This document shows positions 59,277 through 64,000 of a stretch of 64,000 nucleotides of DNA, in pieces. The DNA lies in the NCBI RefSeq assembly GCF_013752535.1, contig NZ_CP058348.1, positions 2,170,001-2,234,000 of the forward strand, read 5' to 3'. The stretch is from Bdellovibrio sp. KM01 (lineage in GTDB: Bacteria > Bdellovibrionota > Bdellovibrionia > Bdellovibrionales > Bdellovibrionaceae). A program made the translations under genes and the position numbers. Each line of letters opens with the position of its first letter. Position 1 is the first letter of the stretch. The notes beneath the pieces are model-generated. The model was not told where the DNA came from. It did no database searches and worked only from the letters and a program-made list of their open reading frames with translations.

Positions 59277-59780
59277 ATGAAACAAATTATCCTTTTCGCA
59301 GCCGCTTTAATTATGACCTTTGTGGCTCACGCAAAAACTATCTCTCCCTCTGAGGAAAAAACAGATATTTCCTCCATCGATCAAACCATCCGCCTGGCTG
59401 AAACTCGTGATCGAGAAGGTACACTAAGAAAAGTTAATATCGTGATTACGGATCATGGACTTAGCACGGACGTAAGCCCGCGCTATTCAATTTATCTTGG
59501 CTACAGCAGCTCGGCTGAGATGGGCAATCTTTACGCCAGCTACAAAATCACGGACCAAGCTTACTCTGATGTTTCAGCTAAGAAACTTTCCCCTGGTATT
59601 TATGAAGTAAAATGGACTGAATACAGAGGCGAAGACGGCATGGTTAGCGTAACCCAAAAAATTGATGCCAATGCCGTTTATGCGACCGACAGAGTACAAA
59701 GAAAACAATGCGGCAATGACTTCTGTGATGGTCGAATTAAAGCCGATCTGACCGTGACAGAAACAGCAGTCAAACAGTAA
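59277..59780 (+). CDS. Secreted hypothetical protein
   Basis: A 167-residue exported protein: signal peptide MKQIILFAAALIMTFVAHA. The mature part is beta-rich (YSIYLGYSSSAEMGNLYASYKITD) with a Cys pair KQCGNDFCDGR near the C-terminus. No family recognised. ATG at 59277 follows AAGGAG. It is the second gene after the CLPDG protein with a gap of about 120 bases. A terminator shared with the convergent pair follows. Confidence 0.72.
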   Translation: MKQIILFAAALIMTFVAHAKTISPSEEKTDISSIDQTIRLAETRDREGTLRKVNIVITDHGLSTDVSPRYSIYLGYSSSAEMGNLYASYKITDQAYSDVSAKKLSPGIYEVKWTEYRGEDGMVSVTQKIDANAVYATDRVQRKQCGNDFCDGRIKADLTVTETAVKQ

Positions 59781-59803
59781 TCCATAAACCATGGTAATAA
59801 ATA

Positions 59804-59835
59804 AAAAACCCCAGGCTCATCACCCGGGGTTTTTC
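59804..59835. terminator. Bidirectional terminator, near-copy of one at 62.9 kb
   Basis: AAAACCCC / GGGGTTTT stem with loop AGGCTCATCACCC; 31 of 32 bases equal the terminator at 62882-62913. Serves convergent secreted-protein genes. Confidence 0.93.
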
Positions 59836-60384
59836 TTATTTTATTAAAGCCGAGGCCGCCGGGCAGACACCTTCTTCAATTAACTTCTGCAGAACTTCGA
59901 CATATTTTTTTCGCGCTGTTCGCTTAAAACTAAAATATCCATTTTCTGACAAAGATGATGATTGAAAGTAAAACTGACCGTCATTCGCCGCCACTAATTT
60001 TAGGCCTTTAACATCCCAAGAATAAGCGGTTGGACACAATAAAACCCCACAAGTGCTCGCTTGGTGCTTTTCTGGCACGCAAAGATCATAAACGGTTTTC
60101 GCGACAATGACAGGCTTTTGCGAAGGGCAAAGTCCGGCTTGAACTGCGGCGGAACCTGCATTTTGTGCATCCACCTTTCTCTCTCCCGAACCATTCCAAT
60201 TGCTCGCCTCATAGATGGGTACGTTATAAGGAATTCCATCTTGATAGGATATTCCAAACAACAAATAAGAGCCGTACACCGAACGGACTTGGCAGGATTG
60301 AAATGGCGTTACAGTTTTTGCTGCTGCAACGTGCGCCAGCCCAAAAAGACCTGCGCATATCAGAAAATTCAGACTTTTCTTCAT
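59836..60384 (-). CDS. Secreted hypothetical protein
   Basis: A 182-residue exported protein: signal MKKSLNFLICAGLFGLAHVAAA. The mature part has several Cys (FQSCQVRS, AGLCPSQK, YDLCVPEKH, STCGVLLCPT, GVCPAAS), suggesting a disulfide-rich secreted domain. No family recognised. The ATG at 60384 is chosen for the signal peptide; a longer frame exists but would start in the upstream gene. Follows the CLPDG paralogue by 37 bases on the same strand. Confidence 0.72.
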   Translation of the reverse strand: MKKSLNFLICAGLFGLAHVAAAKTVTPFQSCQVRSVYGSYLLFGISYQDGIPYNVPIYEASNWNGSGERKVDAQNAGSAAVQAGLCPSQKPVIVAKTVYDLCVPEKHQASTCGVLLCPTAYSWDVKGLKLVAANDGQFYFQSSSLSENGYFSFKRTARKKYVEVLQKLIEEGVCPAASALIK

Positions 60385-60421
60385 ACGATTTTCAATTCTT
60401 TTGCAAGCAAAGCTACTAAGC

Positions 60422-60727
60422 TTACTCTGCACAAACTTCCATTTTGCGGCCTTCTTTATCAACGCTGATCGTTTTTTCAGTTGTCCACTTATAGACAATC
60501 TTTGTATTGATTGGATCCCAGCCGGCTTTCTTCACTTGAATCTCAACAATGTAAGATTCGCCATCTGGAAGACACGGATTTTGATCTTGGTTATTGGTTA
60601 CGACTTTAATAACAGTTCTAGTGTCGTTTTCTTTGATTTCTTTGGCGATCTTTTCGATCGATACACCGGCTGCGAAAGTTGTGGAAGTCACTCCAAGAAT
60701 TGCGATAAGTGCGATGACGGATTTCAT
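60422..60727 (-). CDS. Small secreted protein, CLPDG family
   Basis: A 101-residue exported protein: signal MKSVIALIAILGVTSTTFAAG. Mature: PCLPDGESYIVEIQVKKAGWD, then VYKWTTEKTISVDKEGRKMEVC. It matches the 58.8 kb protein (CLPDG, WD, W-x-T-x-K and final Cys). Opposite strand, so the paralogues face each other with one unrelated secreted gene behind each. Ribosome-binding site GGAGAT before ATG. Confidence 0.8.
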   Translation of the reverse strand: MKSVIALIAILGVTSTTFAAGVSIEKIAKEIKENDTRTVIKVVTNNQDQNPCLPDGESYIVEIQVKKAGWDPINTKIVYKWTTEKTISVDKEGRKMEVCAE

Positions 60728-60942
60728 ATTATCTCCTGTTAAATATTTGGGACGATTTAGCTAACTGCTGACATCCGCATATCTACACGACTGTATTCTT
60801 ACCTCGCAAGTTTCTACCCTACCTCCAACTCACTTGTCGTATTCTAAATTTGAATACAGTAATATTTACCGCTATTTAACTATAGTTTTACATTAGACTG
60901 TATTCCGTGGTGTATTCTTGCTGAATCCAAATTGGACACATA

Positions 60943-61842
60943 ATGAATACACCTACTGCCAAACCTTCTATCTTATCTTACGTGGACTATCGCCTGTTTT
61001 TACAAGCGTGGTATGCCTATAACAAAGAACATAAAAGAGGTTTTTCTTACGGTACGTGGACTCTACAACTGGGCTTCAAAAGTCGCAATCACATCCGCTT
61101 GGTGATGATCGGCCAAAGAAATCTGGGCGCGGATTCGATCGCCGCAGTGGTTAAATCCTTATCTTTGCCTGCCAGCGAAGCTGAATACTTTGAACACTTG
61201 GTTCATTATGCGAACGCCACAAGCTTTGATACCAAAGACTATCACTTTCAACAGATCGTTCGCTTGAACAAGGGGCAATTGGGTTCACAGATTCGCGACG
61301 TTTATAAATTTCTATCCAATCCAAAAACTCCCCGCGTGCATCTACTTTTAAGTCTGAAAGACCTTAAGTGCACTGTTCCTTATATTGCTGAGACTTTGGA
61401 TATGACACAAGCAGAAGCTCAAGACATCCTGAACAACATCCAAAGCTGTGGACTGGCCACTTATGATGAAGCCACAGGATTCTGGGTAGCATCAGAGAGT
61501 GATTTACAAATACCCAACCAACTGGGCAACCAAGCCATTCAGTCTTTTCACAATAAAAGCCTGGAAGAAGCACAAGCAGCAATTTCCAAAGATCCAACAG
61601 AGCGCCTATTGAGCGCACTGCTGATGACTTTGGATGAAAGCGAATACAAAGAACTGCAACAAGATGTTGAGCAGTTCCAAAACTTTTTAACCAAGAAATA
61701 CAGTTCAAAAAAACTAGCGGGCTCACGAATCTTTCAAATAAACCTCAACGTGATTCCGACGAGCGCCCCCCTGCAGGAAAAAGCCACCCAGCCTCTTTTT
61801 GAACAAGCTGAAAATAAAATTACGATGGAGATTGAGTCATGA
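60943..61842 (+). CDS. TIGR02147/DUF4423 family protein
   Basis: A 299-residue cytoplasmic protein. The N-terminal part SILSYVDYRLFLQAWYAYNKEHKRGFSYGTWTLQLGFKSRNHIRLVMIGQRNLGADSIAAVVKSLSLPASEAEYFEHLVHYANA is the TIGR02147 signature (helix-turn-helix-like). The family expands in Bdellovibrio and Fibrobacter and is thought regulatory. The rest holds a winged-helix-like segment LSLKDLKCTVPYIAETLDMTQAEAQDILNNIQSCGLATYDEATGFW. It overlaps the secreted HExxH gene by four bases (ATGA). A regulatory link is possible. Confidence 0.92.
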   Translation: MNTPTAKPSILSYVDYRLFLQAWYAYNKEHKRGFSYGTWTLQLGFKSRNHIRLVMIGQRNLGADSIAAVVKSLSLPASEAEYFEHLVHYANATSFDTKDYHFQQIVRLNKGQLGSQIRDVYKFLSNPKTPRVHLLLSLKDLKCTVPYIAETLDMTQAEAQDILNNIQSCGLATYDEATGFWVASESDLQIPNQLGNQAIQSFHNKSLEEAQAAISKDPTERLLSALLMTLDESEYKELQQDVEQFQNFLTKKYSSKKLAGSRIFQINLNVIPTSAPLQEKATQPLFEQAENKITMEIES

Positions 61843-62879
61843 AGATCACCGCCCTATTAACCACTCTCTTTTTAGTCTCTTCTATGGGACAAGCCAACAC
61901 GGTTCGCATCGGGAATGGCGGCGACACCCAAGCTGACCAGACTTTGACGGACCAGAACATCACGCATGCTATTTATCGTTCTGCCACTGAGGCTCAGCTC
62001 TTGATTCATGCTTGGCTGCGCAATCCCCCGTTTAATCTGCAGCTAAAAAAGAAACAGCCTTTGGATCTTTTGAATATCATTCGCACAACTCCGGTCGACA
62101 TCATTGGTTACGATGGTTGTTCTGATGGCGTTAGCAAAAAAGATGCAGTCGCATATTCGCAACCTTCAAATCGTATTTGCGTAAGCTCGTTGCAACTAAA
62201 AAGCAAATTGAGCTCTGCAAACTATCGTCTGCAAATTTTAGCTTTGATGATGCATGAATATTCACATCTGATTGGATTTGATGAAGCGGCGGCCACAAAC
62301 TTTCAACAATATATTTTACGATACATCGAGTTCGCTGGCTATCCGGTGACTCAGCCAGAAGGCATCGATGATTTTGTTTTATACAATCCTTATTCCATCT
62401 TTGAAGGAGTTTGGAGCAATAAACAGCGCCTGTCCGAAGACATAGCCGCCTACAGCAAAGACCTTCGCGAAAAAATCCAAAGCTATGCAACCTACACAAC
62501 GGGCAACTACCCCTTGGTGCCACCCCAGATGAATCTGACGGGTGATATTTTATTACGCTTGAATTACTTGGATTTAGTGAACAAAGCGTATTGGAGACAA
62601 CCTGGAGATGCCGAACTCCGCCAACGCTTGAAGTTTATGGCAGGACACGATGGTCAGGTCGACATGTCGATCTTTAACAATTCGGATATCAACCCGACTC
62701 TTATGGAATTTAGCCGAACAAATCTGACGGCACCGCGAGTACAGGATCAAAAGGAAGCCGACTTCAAAGCGTTCATTCTGCAAGTCGATCAACTGAAGGT
62801 CGAAATGGAAAAATACATGCTGAGTGTCTTAAAACCCACGCCGAAATTTAACTACTACCCGGCGCCACAGGCGAAATAA
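61839..62879 (+). CDS. Secreted protein with HExxH-type motif
   Basis: A 346-residue exported protein: signal MKITALLTTLFLVSSMGQA. A zinc-protease-like HEYSH motif is at 139-143 (LQILALMMHEYSHLIGFDEAAA), with a further Glu at 149. Two Cys (DGCSDG and NRICVSS) may pair upstream. No known protease family recognised, so the metal and activity are inferred. Its start overlaps the TIGR02147 gene. Its C-terminal half is helical (LKFMAGHDGQVDMSIFN ...). Confidence 0.78.
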   Translation: MKITALLTTLFLVSSMGQANTVRIGNGGDTQADQTLTDQNITHAIYRSATEAQLLIHAWLRNPPFNLQLKKKQPLDLLNIIRTTPVDIIGYDGCSDGVSKKDAVAYSQPSNRICVSSLQLKSKLSSANYRLQILALMMHEYSHLIGFDEAAATNFQQYILRYIEFAGYPVTQPEGIDDFVLYNPYSIFEGVWSNKQRLSEDIAAYSKDLREKIQSYATYTTGNYPLVPPQMNLTGDILLRLNYLDLVNKAYWRQPGDAELRQRLKFMAGHDGQVDMSIFNNSDINPTLMEFSRTNLTAPRVQDQKEADFKAFILQVDQLKVEMEKYMLSVLKPTPKFNYYPAPQAK

Positions 62880-62881
62880 TA

Positions 62882-62913
62882 AAAAAACCCCAGGTTCATC
62901 ACCCGGGGTTTTT
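62882..62913 (+). terminator. Terminator, near-copy of that at 59.8 kb
   Basis: AAAACCCC / GGGGTTTT stem with loop AGGTTCATCACCC; one base (T for C) differs from 59804-59835. Confidence 0.92.
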
Positions 62914-62946
62914 AGTTTTAAGTAGTCCGTACTGCGCCGCACCCCC

Positions 62947-62967
62947 AAAAGGTACGGCGTACCTTTT
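62947..62967. terminator. Palindrome AAAAGGTAC-GGC-GTACCTTTT at the FadE stop
   Basis: Perfect 9-bp arms with loop GGC; its edge overlaps the TAA stop of the minus-strand FadE gene. Both A and T runs, so a bidirectional terminator. Same AAGGTAC start as the cassette ends at 39.9 and 40.7 kb. Confidence 0.88.
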
Positions 62968-64000
62968 AAGGGATTACTTTGTTGGCGTGGTATTGCTCTT
63001 CGTTGTAATCATCTACCAGGATCGCGTCGTAGCGTACTTGATCTGCTTCCTTAAGAAGTTTTGCTTCTTCGGAAGTGATGATGTTTTTGTTCAGAGCTTC
63101 ATCAACCAAAGTGTTTGTCTTCTGTTTTGGAAGAGCTTTGTCACGGATGGCTTTTTTGATTTTCTTTTCAGCAGCTTCGGCTCTTAAAGAAACGGAGAAA
63201 GCGTAATCCAAACGACCTACAGCTTGATCGCGTTCTTTAGGAAGGTAAATACCTTGAGTCAAACGATCGCGGATGCCGCCTTCTTTCATCATTTCTGATG
63301 CAATAGCATGAGTCCAACCGTCAGAGGCTTGGGAACCGATGGAGTTGATACGAGACCAAGCGCCGATCCAGCCTTTAAAGAACCAACGAGCACCTGGGAT
63401 CTTTAAGTTATCAAAGATACCGTCGAAACCTTTTTGAATTTCAACCATGCACATTTTCAAGTTGTAGTGTGCAAATGCCAAGTCTTCTTCTTTGCGGCCT
63501 TCGGCTTCAAAACGGCGAAGGATAGCTGTCGCGATATACATGTGAGCCAAGATATCCGCGAAACGACCTGTGATTTTCTCTTTCATTTTCAAAGAACCAC
63601 CCAATACACCCATTGCTACGTCTGATAGCAATGCGAATGTAGCAGAGGCCCAAGACATACGACGGAAGTAGACCTTCATTTGCGGATGGCAGTCTGGAGT
63701 GGCAGCCAAGTAACCGCGAGAGCAAGACAACAAGATCGCACGGCACGTGTTACGTACAATGTGACCAATGTGACCGAAGAACGCACGGTCGAAGCCTTTC
63801 AAATCATTAGCTTCGTAGGCTTTTACTTCAGCGTAAGCAAACGGATGGGCACGAAGAGCACCTTGACCAAAGATGATCAATGTACGAGTCATGATGTTTG
63901 CACCCTCAACCGTGATACCGATTGGAGTTGCGATATAGATTTCAGCTAGCACGTTACGGGGACCCAAAGAGATTCCAGCACCGCCCATGATATCCATGGC
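62966..64000 (-). CDS. fadE: FadE-type acyl-CoA dehydrogenase, 5' end outside window
   Basis: C-terminal 344 residues of a large acyl-CoA dehydrogenase of the FadE type. Recognised by MDIMGGAGISLGPRNVLAEIYIATPIGITVEGANIMTRTLIIFGQGALRAHP (C-terminal ACAD helices with the GITVEGAN motif and GQGA) followed by the extra C-terminal domain of FadE (DUF1974; MKVYFRRMSWASATFALLSDVAMGVLGG..., RFADILAHMYIATAILRRFE). It would act with the acyl-CoA ligase at 10.6 kb in beta-oxidation. The upstream half, with the first FAD contacts, is outside. Confidence 0.92.
   Translation of the reverse strand, partial: AMDIMGGAGISLGPRNVLAEIYIATPIGITVEGANIMTRTLIIFGQGALRAHPFAYAEVKAYEANDLKGFDRAFFGHIGHIVRNTCRAILLSCSRGYLAATPDCHPQMKVYFRRMSWASATFALLSDVAMGVLGGSLKMKEKITGRFADILAHMYIATAILRRFEAEGRKEEDLAFAHYNLKMCMVEIQKGFDGIFDNLKIPGARWFFKGWIGAWSRINSIGSQASDGWTHAIASEMMKEGGIRDRLTQGIYLPKERDQAVGRLDYAFSVSLRAEAAEKKIKKAIRDKALPKQKTNTLVDEALNKNIITSEEAKLLKEADQVRYDAILVDDYNEEQYHANKVIP

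Noticed and set aside
62947-62967. Restriction-like or operator palindrome
   Set aside because: A and T runs on both sides and position at the FadE stop fit a terminator better.
1-64000. CRISPR array or prophage
   Set aside because: No spaced direct repeats and no phage structural or integrase genes were seen.

Overview
The window reads as a chromosomal segment of a Bdellovibrio-like predatory bacterium (Bdellovibrionota). This is inferred from gene content, not from a marker gene. The signs are many small secreted proteins of no known family, a TIGR02147/DUF4423-type protein, a short Gre-like elongation factor, single-domain signalling proteins, an organophosphate:phosphate antiporter, and Gram-negative envelope genes (TolC/RND, beta-barrels, lipoproteins). 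Base composition looks moderate, below the roughly 50% GC of type B. bacteriovorus, so a related species is plausible. No rRNA, CRISPR array, prophage or recognisable transposase is present. There is one tRNA, Leu(UAA).

Layout. 0-2.6 kb: end of a canonical ClC gene, a SlyX-like protein, an XRE regulator and an unknown protein. 2.6-8.2 kb: a tight operon of a secreted protein, an arginase-fold hydrolase, a threonine-aldolase-type PLP enzyme, tryptophan 2,3-dioxygenase and HtpG. 8.3-15.1 kb: DUF4288, peroxiredoxin, lipoprotein, acyl-CoA ligase, HiPIP, a MerC-like protein and SelO. 15.2-20.1 kb: RND pump plus TolC without an adaptor, and a Cys-rich lipoprotein. 20.4-25.6 kb: secreted HNH nuclease, pseudouridine synthase, KH protein, XRE regulator and secreted proteins. 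25.7-28.9 kb: tRNA-Leu followed by a compact islet (HxlR, nitroreductase, luciferase-like monooxygenase, DUF1993) bracketed by perfect inverted repeats. 29-33.6 kb: envelope genes including an overlapping PAP2 / DUF3943-like / beta-barrel operon and a large secreted solenoid protein. 33.7-45.4 kb: MFS pump, exonuclease, Gre factor, Hsp70, PilZ, AI-2E permease, class I fumarase, OPA transporter and universal stress protein.

45.5-58.1 kb holds a LuxR protein, a TetR regulator, a second ClC of the fluoride-channel type, a nitronate monooxygenase, a GNAT and a DUF4442 protein. It continues with a predicted small RNA, TauE/DUF1634, an MFS transporter, ArfB/OsmC, RNase Y, a receiver protein and a CNNM/CBS protein. 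58.1-62.9 kb is rich in small secreted proteins, including a convergent pair of paralogues, followed by a TIGR02147 protein with a secreted HExxH protein. The window ends inside a FadE-type acyl-CoA dehydrogenase.

The less expected content is non-coding: (i) a 744-bp cassette with bipartite inverted termini around one secreted-protein gene; (ii) an apparent small RNA with near-consensus promoter, branched stem, C-rich loops and terminator; (iii) a terminator hairpin whose 3' arm is the ribosome-binding site of the second ClC gene; (iv) AAGGTNC palindromes or half-palindromes abutting stop codons; (v) several 120-150 bp imperfect palindromes between genes. All calls come from reading the sequence and translations; no database search was possible.
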